DNA from: a virus
Virus record (IMG/VR): IMGVR_UViG_3300030107_006048
Span: 1 to 28,100 of that record
Direction: 5' to 3' (one strand)
DNA: 28,100 nt
This document shows, in pieces, positions 1 to 8,680 of this stretch. Below the pieces are notes generated by a model, which was not told the DNA's origin, made no database searches, and was given only the letters and a program-made list of their open reading frames with translations. Every line of letters starts with the position of its first letter. Positions within the stretch are counted from its first letter, which is position 1. The translations under genes and the position numbers were made by a program.

Positions 1-267
1 GATATTGGAGTTGATAATTCAGCCTTCAGTTTTTCTGAATCATTTACTCAGGGAGATGCAATAGCTGCAATGGGAGCTGGTGTTGACGTTAGTGCTGATG
101 GTTTAGTTGTGGACATGCCAGCTTTTGGTAATACCACAACTCAATCGGGTGGTGTTAAAGGTTCACTCGCAGGAACTATTTTGAGTTCGGGCGTTCTGAC
201 CTTAACAGCTGGAGGCAGCAACACATCGGTGGTGGGGCAATTTGTTAGTGAAGTAGTCGCTAAGTAG
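1..267 (+). CDS. 3' end of a truncated Gly/Ser/Thr-rich protein
   Basis: The open frame runs from the first base of the window to a TAG at 265-267, giving 88 visible residues. The 5' end and start codon lie outside the window, so the internal Met at base 70 is not a credible start. The visible part is rich in Gly, Ser, Thr and Val with alternating small and beta-branched residues, as in beta-rich surface or virion proteins. It contains no Cys and no hydrophobic membrane segment. The next gene starts two bases after the stop, which suggests one transcript with the two signal-peptide genes downstream. I do not recognise the family. A virion or extracellular protein is an inference from composition only. 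Confidence 0.6.
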   Translation, partial: DIGVDNSAFSFSESFTQGDAIAAMGAGVDVSADGLVVDMPAFGNTTTQSGGVKGSLAGTILSSGVLTLTAGGSNTSVVGQFVSEVVAK

Positions 268-269
268 AT

Positions 270-509
270 ATGTCTAATTTACCACCACAACCAAATGCTA
301 ATGACAGGAAGGTTTATAACCAAATTAGAAATCAATTGATGTCTGATCAAATTACTACTAGACAAGTTTATGACAGACTAAGAAAAGGAGATTTTACTCC
401 TGGTACCGTTACTTTATTGCATGACATTATAGATTTTGGTCATCATTATGCAGAAGATAATATCAAAGGAATGAAAATAGTAAATAACAGAGAAATACCT
501 TATAGTTAA
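270..509 (+). CDS. Small hypothetical protein (79 aa)
   Basis: This is a 79-residue soluble-looking protein that begins two bases after the upstream stop and ends two bases before the next ATG. That spacing fits a translationally coupled operon. The N-terminal 40 residues are polar with many Asn, Gln and Arg. The segment around residues 20-45 (QLMSDQITTRQVYDRLRKGD) looks helical, and the central part contains a His pair in a DFGHHYAEDN context. There is no signal peptide or membrane segment, unlike its two downstream neighbours. I cannot assign a family. Reality as a gene rests on tight packing, normal amino-acid composition and lack of a competing frame. Confidence 0.65.
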   Translation: MSNLPPQPNANDRKVYNQIRNQLMSDQITTRQVYDRLRKGDFTPGTVTLLHDIIDFGHHYAEDNIKGMKIVNNREIPYS

Positions 510-511
510 TC

Positions 512-937
512 ATGAAGCGGCTTTTACTGCTTTTATTGTTAGCACCAATCCCTGCTTTATCTGTTCCTGTCACGCCAAATTTTCAAAGTGGTTCGATGAC
601 ATCTCATACAGAGACTACTAGTAAAGTTTCAGAGGTTATTTCAGTTATTGAATATCAATCTGGTTGGCAAATGACCTTGACTGGGAATAATATAACTACA
701 GATGCTGATAGTCTATTACCTGCAGCAGTCTCAAATTCTAATACAGTGAATGGAGTGGTATCAACATGGACTGGATTAGATGCTACCAATATGCCGAATT
801 TTACGATTAAAGATACAAGTCAGCCATGGCAATTCACTTCATCACTAAGCCAACCAGGGCTGAAATCTCATACCGTAATAACGAGAGAAACAGAAATAAA
901 TTCAGTGACAGACACGGTTTCAACCTTCAGTCAGTAA
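512..937 (+). CDS. Secreted or periplasmic hypothetical protein with signal peptide (141 aa)
   Basis: The N-terminus is a classical short signal peptide: MKR, a run of seven Leu, then APIPALS with a plausible cleavage near residue 17. The mature part (about 124 residues) is rich in Ser and Thr and looks beta-structured. It has an SGSMTSHTETTSKVSEVIS segment near residues 27-45 and a TETE...SVTDTVSTFSQ C-terminus. It has no Cys and no second membrane segment. The start follows the previous stop by two bases. The 3' end overlaps an extension of the next open frame. Export is inferred from the signal peptide. The function is unknown; a surface protein made during infection or an exported virion-associated protein are both possible. 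Confidence 0.7.
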   Translation: MKRLLLLLLLAPIPALSVPVTPNFQSGSMTSHTETTSKVSEVISVIEYQSGWQMTLTGNNITTDADSLLPAAVSNSNTVNGVVSTWTGLDATNMPNFTIKDTSQPWQFTSSLSQPGLKSHTVITRETEINSVTDTVSTFSQ

Positions 938-1791
938 AATATATTTTATTGGTTCTGCTTAATGCATTATCACTATTACCTCAGTCAGTACGTGCAGAAA
1001 GTGTTGGTGGTGTTAGTGCATCTGCTGCTCCTGTTGCAAATTCGTCTGGATCTGTAACAAATCAAGCTATTCAAGTTTTGCAAGGTCCATATATAACTAA
1101 TACCTATGGCAATGGAGTTTCATGTCAAGGACCAACTTTAAATATCACTCCATTTGTAACGGGAAGCAATTCTTGGAAAGATCCTTATGAGGGATATTGG
1201 GATTCTCCTGTTTATGATATGACTACAGATGATGATGGAAATTTAAATAATCCAGGGAATATTTTATATTATGTCCCAACAAGAACAGGACAGAAAGCAA
1301 ATAACAATCTATCACTAGGTATTAGTGCAACCATATCAATACCTTTAGATAAACGACATCATGAAGGATGTTTAAGAGCTGCTTCCACACAAACACAATT
1401 AACTCAACAAATATTAGCAAATAAACGATTAGACTTTGAATTTGCGAGACTTAAACATTGTGCTGAGCAAAAAAGACTTGGAGTATCCTTCCATCCTTCC
1501 AGCTCCTCTTTCAAGATTTGCGAGGATATTGTTGTTACTAACCCCCATGGAGTTATACCGCAGCATCAACATACTATTTCTTCGCCTTCTTCTTCTTCAA
1601 AGGAGGTAAATCCTTCTTCTGACGATACTGATTTGCCACAATCTCAGAACGATTCAACTTCTCTGGATTCTTCCCAAGCAACTTCTGGATTTTCTTTATC
1701 GCAGTTTTTATCAAAGGCTTTATCCCCTTCAAAATCAAATCAGCCAGCGGCTTTGCTAGGACTGCCGATGTCGTTGCCACAAGAGCAATAG
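826..1791 (+). CDS. Exported hypothetical protein; start uncertain, C-terminus antisense to next gene (up to 321 aa)
   Basis: The longest form starts at ATG 826, but its first ~36 residues overlap the preceding gene and look like shadow sequence. The real protein probably begins near base 934, where a hydrophobic signal-like segment (KYILLVLLNALSLLPQSVRA) starts right at the upstream stop. No ATG or GTG exists there; TTG 949 or a non-standard start would be needed. The middle is a plausible folded domain (GNGVSCQGP, WKDPYEGYWDSP) followed by a charged helical part around residues 180-235 with several Cys. The last ~73 codons are Ser/Gln-rich low-complexity sequence, lie antisense to the neighbouring conserved-looking gene, and may be stop-codon-loss readthrough. 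The family is not recognised. Confidence 0.55.
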   Translation: MAIHFITKPTRAEISYRNNERNRNKFSDRHGFNLQSVKYILLVLLNALSLLPQSVRAESVGGVSASAAPVANSSGSVTNQAIQVLQGPYITNTYGNGVSCQGPTLNITPFVTGSNSWKDPYEGYWDSPVYDMTTDDDGNLNNPGNILYYVPTRTGQKANNNLSLGISATISIPLDKRHHEGCLRAASTQTQLTQQILANKRLDFEFARLKHCAEQKRLGVSFHPSSSSFKICEDIVVTNPHGVIPQHQHTISSPSSSSKEVNPSSDDTDLPQSQNDSTSLDSSQATSGFSLSQFLSKALSPSKSNQPAALLGLPMSLPQEQ

Positions 1792-2338
1792 ATGCTGTTG
1801 CTGTAACTGCTCCAGCTGTAGGTAATGCTTCTATAACTTGTTCAACAATAGGAATCTCTTCGTAAAGAGTTATACACCGATCATTTTGTACTTCATATCC
1901 ACTTATCTTTTTATTGCCTTCAACTTTAGAACCGACTATAGGAGCGTCAATTGGGGGACAAATAATTTTAGGAGGAGGTGTAGGGGGTACTTTTGTAGAA
2001 GGTTTAACTATTTCATTGTTATCTAAAGGTACCATTGGTACTTCAGCTGGTTTAGTGAGTATTAATTGTTCTGGTTCATAATTCATTGGATCATAACTAG
2101 GAACCGTACCATCACATAGCACTCGATTCCCTCTTGGATCATCATCAACTAATTGATTTGATTTTTTATTGCCAGGGTTATATTCAACACATCCAGGTAA
2201 CTCGATAATTGGAGAACCAATACTTAAAGTTACAGGAGGAGTTTTAGGAATATTTTGCTTTAAATTTAAATCGTAGTCTGGTATCTCAGTTGTTCTTATT
2301 CCAATATTATGAATACCAATTTCTGGTATTTCTACCAT
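1574..2338 (-). CDS. Pro-rich membrane protein with basic C-terminal tail (254 aa)
   Basis: The first ~165 residues are Pro-rich and polar, with many short PPP, IPxxG and EIP motifs and few predicted helices. Residues about 173-195 (AGAVTATASIALVATTSAVL) form one hydrophobic segment. After it comes a Lys-rich amphipathic tail (KTAIKKIQKLLGK) that ends in PLKKKKAKK. The ATG shares one base with the TAA of the upstream gene (TAATG), so the two are coupled. The organisation resembles a small protein I associate with T4-like cyanophages, found near fibre genes; this is memory, not a search. The last 73 codons are antisense to the opposing gene's 3' end. Membrane or virion-associated role is an inference. 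Confidence 0.75.
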   Translation of the reverse strand: MVEIPEIGIHNIGIRTTEIPDYDLNLKQNIPKTPPVTLSIGSPIIELPGCVEYNPGNKKSNQLVDDDPRGNRVLCDGTVPSYDPMNYEPEQLILTKPAEVPMVPLDNNEIVKPSTKVPPTPPPKIICPPIDAPIVGSKVEGNKKISGYEVQNDRCITLYEEIPIVEQVIEALPTAGAVTATASIALVATTSAVLAKPLADLILKGIKPLIKTAIKKIQKLLGKNPEKLNRSEIVANQYRQKKDLPPLKKKKAKK

Positions 2339-2589
2339 TAGAACTGAGGTACTCCTAATCCACTTCTAGTACTTCTTGGTGCTACAGGACCAGTCATTCT
2401 AGGTAATTCTGGACTAGGAATTAAATCTTTAACTGCATCACCAGCAATTGCACCAACTTGACCCATAATTTTTTCTTTAGCTGAATCAATTATTGCATCC
2501 TTATTCGCATATACATATATACCAGTCCCAACAACGGAAGCAGATATAACGAAAGACGCAACAGAAAGTACATTAATTATTTTCTGCAT
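2338..2589 (-). CDS. Small single-span membrane protein (83 aa)
   Basis: Residues 8-27 form a hydrophobic helix (SVASFVISASVVGTGIYVYA) that could be a membrane anchor or an uncleaved signal. It is followed by an amphipathic stretch (KDAIIDSAKEKIMGQVGAIAGDAV) and a Pro/Arg-rich C-terminal tail. Its TAA shares one base with the ATG of the downstream 254-aa membrane protein, so the two are probably made together and may interact. It lies 43 bases downstream of the stop of the 1993-aa fibre gene on the same strand, so it could be the end of that late transcript. I recognise no family name. Confidence 0.7.
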   Translation of the reverse strand: MQKIINVLSVASFVISASVVGTGIYVYANKDAIIDSAKEKIMGQVGAIAGDAVKDLIPSPELPRMTGPVAPRSTRSGLGVPQF

Positions 2590-2632
2590 AATAAAAACCT
2601 AGATACTTTCTTATATTAACCACAAATAATCT

Positions 2633-5600
2633 TTATGCAGATTCAAGAGCTTTTACTTTAGCTGATAATTCTTGTATTGCTTTTACAAGAATTGGTATTA
2701 ATTTACCTGGAGCGGCCTCCAGTTTTTCAGGGTTTGATTCTAAAACTAAATCAAGGTAATCAGCATCATTATCTTTTTGTATCTGTTGAAAATCTTGGGC
2801 AATGAAACCTGCTTCGTAAGTACCGTCTTTTAGTATGCCTTCTCTAGAATTCCACTTAAATTTAACTGGCTTAAGAGCATCAACGAAATTTAATCCTAAA
2901 TCTAAAGTGTTAATATCTGTTTTATCTCTCCTATCAGATAATGAACTAATACTTGTAACTTGACAACGTAAGGTTGATATTGAACTATTACCTAAAGTTA
3001 TTTCATTAGATACTGTTGTTGAACTAGCAGTGGCACCTAATCCAATTGCAGTATTATTTAGACCTGTTGTTAAATTACTTAATGCGTTACGTCCTAAAGC
3101 AGTATTTCCTTCACCACTAGTTATAGCATCACCAGCAAAACATCCTACAGCAGTGTTATGACTTCCAGTGCATTTTTCTAAAGCTAGATTACCAACAGCT
3201 GTAATTTGACTAGCAGTAGTTATTGTTTCACCTGCTTTATATCCAATAGCTACACTTTGCGAAGCAGTCGTATTAGCTTTTAAAGCATATTTTCCTATAG
3301 CAACATTCCATCCTCCAGTTGTATTAGCTAGTAAAGCTTCAGCACCAATAGCAACAGTAGCTTCACCTGTTGTATTAACTTCTCCTGCATCTTTACCAAT
3401 AAATACATTGCTACCACCAGTAGTATTTGCATAGCCAGCATCTTTACCAATAAATGTATTAGCTGCACCACTTGTATTCGAATAAGCTGATTTAGAACCA
3501 ATAAATGTATTATCATCAGCTGTTGATACAAAGCCAGATCTATAACCAATATATGTATTATCTTGTCCAGTAGTTTGGGTATAGCCTGAATCAATACCAA
3601 GTCCAGTATTATTAGCTCCAGTAGTAGTAGCTTTTAATGCATTGCATCCAAATGCAGCATTATTACTTGCAGTTGTATTCAATTGTAAAGCATAAGCACC
3701 CACACCCGTATTATTTGATCCTGTCGTTATTTCATGTAAAACATAATGACCAACACCTGTATTATTTCCTCCTGACGTTAATTCATCTAATGCTTCTCCA
3801 CCAATAGCAACATTACTTGAACCAGTTACAGCTGCAGCATGCATAACACTATATCCAATACCTATATTCCAAGAACCTGTTGTAACTTTGAATCCTGAAG
3901 CTTGGCCTACGAATACAGAATAACTACCAGTAGTTAAATCTTCACAAGATCTACCACCAATTGCTGTGTTTCTATCTCCAGTTGTACATTGAGCTAAAGC
4001 AGAACCACCTACAGCAGTACAAGAACTATTACTTGCATTTCTATCATGTGCTCCTAATGCTCGATAACCAACAGCTACAAATTCTGTAATCGTTCCAGTT
4101 GTTTGTGCATCTAATGCACCATTACCAATCGCAACATTATTAGTACTTTCATTTGCAAGAAGTTTAAAAGCATCTTTTCCTATTGCAATATTTCCATAAC
4201 CTGTAGTTTCGGTATATAAAGCATCACTTCCTATAGCAACATTAGAGTATCCAGTTGTTAAGCTATATCCTGCTTGGTTTCCAAAACCTATATTGTTAGA
4301 GCCAGTTGTTACTTGTCTAATAACATCATTACCAACACCAACGTTGTAAGCACCAGAAGTAAGGGCACGTAAACCATCTCTACCAACTACTACATTATGA
4401 GTTCCAGTAACAGTACCCATCATGGATTCTGGACCAAGACCCATGTTGTAGTTTCCTGTAGTTACGCCACCACCTGCATCTCTACCTAAGAAAGTACAAT
4501 CAGTAGCTGTAGTTACTGCGTCTCCAGCACGAATTCCTACAGCAGTATTGCTTGTTCCAGTAACATTTCTTAAAGCATCTAATCCGACCCCAGTATTACC
4601 ATTGCCTGTTGCAAGTTGACCTGAATCTTTTCCAATAAATACACAGTGACTAACTGTTGTAAGAGCAGAACCTGCATTATTTCCTATGCAAACATTTTGT
4701 GTTCCTGTAGTGATTGCATCACCAGCTTGATACCCTATTGCTGTGTTATCTGTACCTGTTGTGAGTGATTTTAGAGCTTCTTTTCCTATCGCAACATGAC
4801 CTGATGTAGTAGTTAAGCTGTATAAAGCTCGTCTACCCACTGCAATATTATCTGATCCTGAAGTATTGTCTTCTAAAGCTCCTTGTCCAAAACCACAGTT
4901 ATCACCACCAGTTGTCTTTAAACCAGCATTAGATCCAAAGAAACAGTTGTTGCCAGCTGCTGCGATTGCTTTACCAGCTTGATATCCGAAAAGTGTTGTA
5001 TGATCTGCTGTACTTAAACCATTACCAGCTTGATAACCAGCAAATGTATTAACTCCACTATTACTAGGACTATTGCTGGTTTCTAAGTTGACGTATTGTT
5101 GACCTGTACCTGGACCACCACCTGCTGCTTCCCATCCAGCATCACCATTTGCATCTACTGTTAGAACATAATTATCAGTAGCCGTACTATCTTTAATTGA
5201 GAAGTTTAGACCAGGAATTCTAAATTTGGTAGTACTGCTATTTCCAAGAGTTATTTCATCGCTTACATCTGATGCACTTGCGTATGTAAAGTTTCCAATA
5301 CAGATATTATTACTACCTGTTCTTAAATTATCTCCTGCACCTACTCCAATTCCTACGTTAGTAGTACCAGTAGTTAAATCTTTTAAAGCTTGATAACCTA
5401 CTGCAGTATTTCTAAGGCCAGTTGTACTAGCCATCGCTTCAAATCCTACTGCTACACAAGCATCTGCTGTTGTTATAGCACTTAGGGATGTAGCCCCAAT
5501 AGCTACATGTTTTGCACCTGTAGTTATTGCATCACCAGCTGCATTACCAACTACTGTATTTTCACTTCCAGTTGTATTTTCATGTAGACTATCTCTACCA

Positions 5601-8600
5601 ACAGCTACGTTTGAAGTTCCAGTTGTTGTTTTTTGTAGAGAACCGTGACCAAGAGCTACGATATTAGTACTTGTTGTAGCTGTTTGTAATGAAAAGGTTC
5701 CAATAGCAATATTTTGACCACCTGTAGTAATTGCTTTACCAGAATCTCTAGATATGAATACATTATTATTAGCAGTTGTACTTGCATAACCTGCGTTATA
5801 TCCAATTACTGTGTTGTTGTAACCAGTACTATTTGTATATAAGGTCCTACTTCCAATTGCGGTATTCCAACTTCCAGTAGTACTGGTATATCCAGAATAA
5901 TGTCCAATAAAAGTATTCTCACTAGCTGTTGTTAGTGATGTTCCTCCTTGCATACCTAGAACAGTATTATTACTACCTGTTGTTAAAGTTTTTGCTACAT
6001 TATGACCTACTGCAGTATTTTCTACACCTGTTGATAAATCCATTAAAGCTTGATGACCAACAGCAGTATTTTTAGTTGATGACCAAATATCTTCTAATGC
6101 TTTATAACCAATAGCAACGTTTTCTGTTCCTGTTGTAAGAGTTTTAAGTGCTTCATTACCTATCGCAATATTTTTATCTCCAGTCTCTAAATTTTCGAAA
6201 GCTTTATATCCAATTCCTATATTATCGTCAGCTCCATCTATATCAGTTCCTGCTTGCGCCCCCACCATTGTATTACGGTTGCCATCTCCTCCATCGAAAG
6301 CCCAATTTCCAACTGCTGTATTGTCGTCTCCACTACTAATACCATTACCAGCATTACTACCAACTAATGTATTACGGTTAGCATTAGTTCCACTAAAGTT
6401 TAAACCAGCCCATTTACCAAATATAGTATTAGATTGAGCATCGGATGACTCAGTTCCATTAGTTGAAAAAGTTATCGTATCACTAGATCTAGAAACTGAT
6501 AATCCAGTACCAGCAGATAAAACAACATCATCTGTATTTGAACTACTATCAGTAAGCCTAATTTTCTCAGAAGCTGCTGTATCACCATCTACAGCAGATA
6601 TAGTATATGTTGTATCAGAACTAGATACAGCTTCCCAACCAGCATCTCCATTAGCATCAACAGTTAATACATAATTATCTGTAGCTGTACTATCTTTGAT
6701 ACTAAAATTAAGACCAGGAACTCTGAACTTGGTAATTGCTGAATCACCTAAAGTTATCTCATTAGAAACTGTTGCAGAACTAGGAGTAGCATCGTGACCG
6801 ATAAGAATATTATTTGAACCAGTTGTTAAATTATTAGTTCCAGAAGTACCAGCTTGATAACCAATCAGTGTATTATCAGCTCCACTGGTTACAGCATAAC
6901 CAGCTCTACCTCCTAATGCTGTGTTATAACTACCTGTTGAATTATATAAACAATTAGCTCCAATTCCAGTACTATATGTTCCTGATGTATTTAGTAGTAA
7001 AGCAAATTGTCCAATACCTGTATTTTGTTGCCCTGTCGTTAATTTACATGCTTGTGCACCTATAGCAATATTTCCTAGAGATGTAGTACAAGCTTTAAGT
7101 GCCTCTTGACCAATAGCTACGTTTTGAACACCAGTTGTTATTGCAGTTCCAGCTTGATAACCAAGTGCAGTATTATTATCAGCTGTAGTGTTTGCTGCTA
7201 AAGCTTGAGAACCAATTCCCGTATTATTACTTCCTGTAGTTAACGCAGTACCAGCTTGATAGCCTAATAAAGCATTATTAGTTGCCGTACTTGTAACTAT
7301 TCCAACTTCAAAACCAACTCCTGTGTTTTGACTTCCTGTTGTACAACTACGAAAAGCTTTATAACCAACTGCAGTTTGGTTGCCTATTGTTGTATCTCTT
7401 AATGCATAGGCACCAACAGCTACACCACCTCCAACTGTTGTTATGCTATTCAAAGCCATTAAACCAATACCAGTATTCTCACCTCCTGTAGTTACGCTAA
7501 CTAAAGCTTGATAACCAAAACCAGAGTTGTAAGTTCCTGTTGTAAGAGCAATTAAAGATGCCGAACCAACGGCTGTGTTACTGGTTCCAGTAGCAACTCT
7601 TAAAGCCTGATCACCAATCGCAGTATTATGATTAGAACTAACATTATGTCTTAATGCATCACGTCCAAATGCAACGTTGTTGCCACCAGTTGTATTAGAA
7701 TAACCTGCTACAGCCCCAAAGAAACAATTATTATCCCCTGTCGTAGTTGCAAATCCAGTACCATATCCATAAAAAGTATTCTCAACAGCTCCATTAGCTA
7801 GACCGTTACCTGAGTTATAACCTGCAAATGTATTGGTTCCTGTGTTAGAAAGTGCTCCAGAAACGTTTAATTTTACATAAGTTTCACCTGTACCAGTACC
7901 AACAGCTTGCCAACTGCCATCACCTCTTAAGAACGTAGAACTTGAAGCTGTTCCCGATCCAAGTCTTGCTGTTCCAACTGTTCCAGATGAAAGGTTAGAC
8001 GCATTTAAAGCTGTTAAATTTACACCACTAGCAGTAGGTAATGTCGCAGGAAAACGAGCATCAGGTACTGTTCCAGATGTTAAATTACTTGCGTTTAATG
8101 CAGTTAAATCTACTGTTGCCCAACTTAAAGTTCCATTCCCTGAAGTTTGTAAAACTTGACCAGAACTTCCATCAGCATTAGGTAAAGTCCAAACAATATT
8201 ACTAGCGACAGTACTTGCTGATTGAAATCCTACATAATTAGATCCATCTGCATCTTTTAAACGAATATCAGCTGGAAAAGTAAAATCACCTGTAGCAGCA
8301 ATGGATGCAGGTGTTACTGAATTATCTGATGGTATTCCAACTGAATAACTATCTCCTAAAACTGTTGCAAAGAATGCCGTTCCATTTGCTGGAGCACTTG
8401 TAAAGACAATACTAGAACCTGAAACATTGTAATCTGTTCCAGGTTGCTTAATAACATTTCCTAAAGAAACTAATAAATTAGCAGCTGTTCCAGGGGAAAC
8501 AGCATCACCATTAACTGTTAAAGCAAAACTAGTCGTACTACCATTAAATCCACTGGAAATGTTATCACAAAGACTATATTTTCCAGTTATTGGGGATTGT

Positions 8601-8614
8601 CCTAAATATGCCAT
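2633..8614 (-). CDS. Giant phage fibre with YadA-head-like repeats and S74 self-cleaving chaperone (1993 aa)
   Basis: This is a very long virion fibre or adhesin. Residues 1-165 are a unique N-terminal domain, presumably for virion attachment. Residues ~165-240 hold repeats of the LTALNASNLSSGTV type. From ~257 on, about 17-residue repeats of the pattern NTAxGYxAxxxxTTGxx occur in three cassettes (ends near 655, 1160 and 1868). The first two cassettes each close with an SNEITLG...FRIPGLNFSIKD cap and a DANGDAGWEA segment. The pattern resembles the YadA-head left-handed beta-roll of trimeric adhesins. The C-terminus is a peptidase S74 (endosialidase chaperone) domain beginning SDRRDK, with Ser1893 and Lys1898 in the positions of the known catalytic pair. 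S74 domains trimerise the fibre and then cleave themselves off. A late-type promoter lies 57-64 bases upstream of the start. Confidence 0.9.
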   Translation of the reverse strand: MAYLGQSPITGKYSLCDNISSGFNGSTTSFALTVNGDAVSPGTAANLLVSLGNVIKQPGTDYNVSGSSIVFTSAPANGTAFFATVLGDSYSVGIPSDNSVTPASIAATGDFTFPADIRLKDADGSNYVGFQSASTVASNIVWTLPNADGSSGQVLQTSGNGTLSWATVDLTALNASNLTSGTVPDARFPATLPTASGVNLTALNASNLSSGTVGTARLGSGTASSSTFLRGDGSWQAVGTGTGETYVKLNVSGALSNTGTNTFAGYNSGNGLANGAVENTFYGYGTGFATTTGDNNCFFGAVAGYSNTTGGNNVAFGRDALRHNVSSNHNTAIGDQALRVATGTSNTAVGSASLIALTTGTYNSGFGYQALVSVTTGGENTGIGLMALNSITTVGGGVAVGAYALRDTTIGNQTAVGYKAFRSCTTGSQNTGVGFEVGIVTSTATNNALLGYQAGTALTTGSNNTGIGSQALAANTTADNNTALGYQAGTAITTGVQNVAIGQEALKACTTSLGNIAIGAQACKLTTGQQNTGIGQFALLLNTSGTYSTGIGANCLYNSTGSYNTALGGRAGYAVTSGADNTLIGYQAGTSGTNNLTTGSNNILIGHDATPSSATVSNEITLGDSAITKFRVPGLNFSIKDSTATDNYVLTVDANGDAGWEAVSSSDTTYTISAVDGDTAASEKIRLTDSSSNTDDVVLSAGTGLSVSRSSDTITFSTNGTESSDAQSNTIFGKWAGLNFSGTNANRNTLVGSNAGNGISSGDDNTAVGNWAFDGGDGNRNTMVGAQAGTDIDGADDNIGIGYKAFENLETGDKNIAIGNEALKTLTTGTENVAIGYKALEDIWSSTKNTAVGHQALMDLSTGVENTAVGHNVAKTLTTGSNNTVLGMQGGTSLTTASENTFIGHYSGYTSTTGSWNTAIGSRTLYTNSTGYNNTVIGYNAGYASTTANNNVFISRDSGKAITTGGQNIAIGTFSLQTATTSTNIVALGHGSLQKTTTGTSNVAVGRDSLHENTTGSENTVVGNAAGDAITTGAKHVAIGATSLSAITTADACVAVGFEAMASTTGLRNTAVGYQALKDLTTGTTNVGIGVGAGDNLRTGSNNICIGNFTYASASDVSDEITLGNSSTTKFRIPGLNFSIKDSTATDNYVLTVDANGDAGWEAAGGGPGTGQQYVNLETSNSPSNSGVNTFAGYQAGNGLSTADHTTLFGYQAGKAIAAAGNNCFFGSNAGLKTTGGDNCGFGQGALEDNTSGSDNIAVGRRALYSLTTTSGHVAIGKEALKSLTTGTDNTAIGYQAGDAITTGTQNVCIGNNAGSALTTVSHCVFIGKDSGQLATGNGNTGVGLDALRNVTGTSNTAVGIRAGDAVTTATDCTFLGRDAGGGVTTGNYNMGLGPESMMGTVTGTHNVVVGRDGLRALTSGAYNVGVGNDVIRQVTTGSNNIGFGNQAGYSLTTGYSNVAIGSDALYTETTGYGNIAIGKDAFKLLANESTNNVAIGNGALDAQTTGTITEFVAVGYRALGAHDRNASNSSCTAVGGSALAQCTTGDRNTAIGGRSCEDLTTGSYSVFVGQASGFKVTTGSWNIGIGYSVMHAAAVTGSSNVAIGGEALDELTSGGNNTGVGHYVLHEITTGSNNTGVGAYALQLNTTASNNAAFGCNALKATTTGANNTGLGIDSGYTQTTGQDNTYIGYRSGFVSTADDNTFIGSKSAYSNTSGAANTFIGKDAGYANTTGGSNVFIGKDAGEVNTTGEATVAIGAEALLANTTGGWNVAIGKYALKANTTASQSVAIGYKAGETITTASQITAVGNLALEKCTGSHNTAVGCFAGDAITSGEGNTALGRNALSNLTTGLNNTAIGLGATASSTTVSNEITLGNSSISTLRCQVTSISSLSDRRDKTDINTLDLGLNFVDALKPVKFKWNSREGILKDGTYEAGFIAQDFQQIQKDNDADYLDLVLESNPEKLEAAPGKLIPILVKAIQELSAKVKALESA
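2990..5060 (-). repeat. Fibre 1 repeat cassette 3
   Basis: The longest cassette of this gene, with about 17-codon repeats opening at NTFAGYQAGNGLSTAD and running into the terminal cap SNEITLGNSSISTLRCQVTS that leads into the S74 domain. The preceding linker (GTGQQYVNLETSNSPS) is nearly the same as the one before cassette 1 of the 2289-aa fibre. Boundaries are approximate. Confidence 0.75.
5125..6440 (-). repeat. Fibre 1 repeat cassette 2
   Basis: A second run of about 17-codon repeats, opening at SNTIFGKWAGLNFSG and closing with SDEITLGNSSTTKFRIPGL and GWEA. It is separated from cassette 1 by a different linker of about 60 residues (TYTISAVDGDTAASEKIRLT and following), a non-repeat beta-rich spacer. 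Boundaries are approximate. Confidence 0.75.
6630..7845 (-). repeat. Fibre 1 repeat cassette 1
   Basis: About 51-bp (17-codon) repeats encode NTAxGYxAL-type units. The cassette opens with NTFAGYNSGNGLANGA and closes with an SATVSNEITLG cap and GWEA. Its opening matches cassette 2 of the 2289-aa fibre, not the other cassettes of its own gene. Boundaries are approximate. Confidence 0.75.
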
Positions 8615-8670
8615 TTAGCAACCAAAACTTATTATTCTAATATAATTTTAGCTTTAGTTGACTTGGGAAA

Positions 8671-8678
8671 TATTTATA
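8671..8678 (-). promoter_or_regulatory. T4-type late promoter candidate upstream of fibre 1
   Basis: TATAAATA on the minus strand matches the T4 late-promoter -10 element read by gp55-type sigma factors. It lies just after the stop of the 78-aa gene and 57-64 bases before the ATG of the 1993-aa fibre, in a 66-base gap. The position fits separate late transcription of the fibre. Confidence 0.6.
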
Positions 8679-8680
8679 AG

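Noticed and set aside
3328-3600. 90-aa minus-strand frame rich in Leu and Ile within the fibre repeats
   Set aside because: It is an out-of-frame reading of the 51-bp repeats, which keeps several shadow frames open in both fibre genes. The same holds for frames at 11446-11676, 12700-12963 and 14767-14952.
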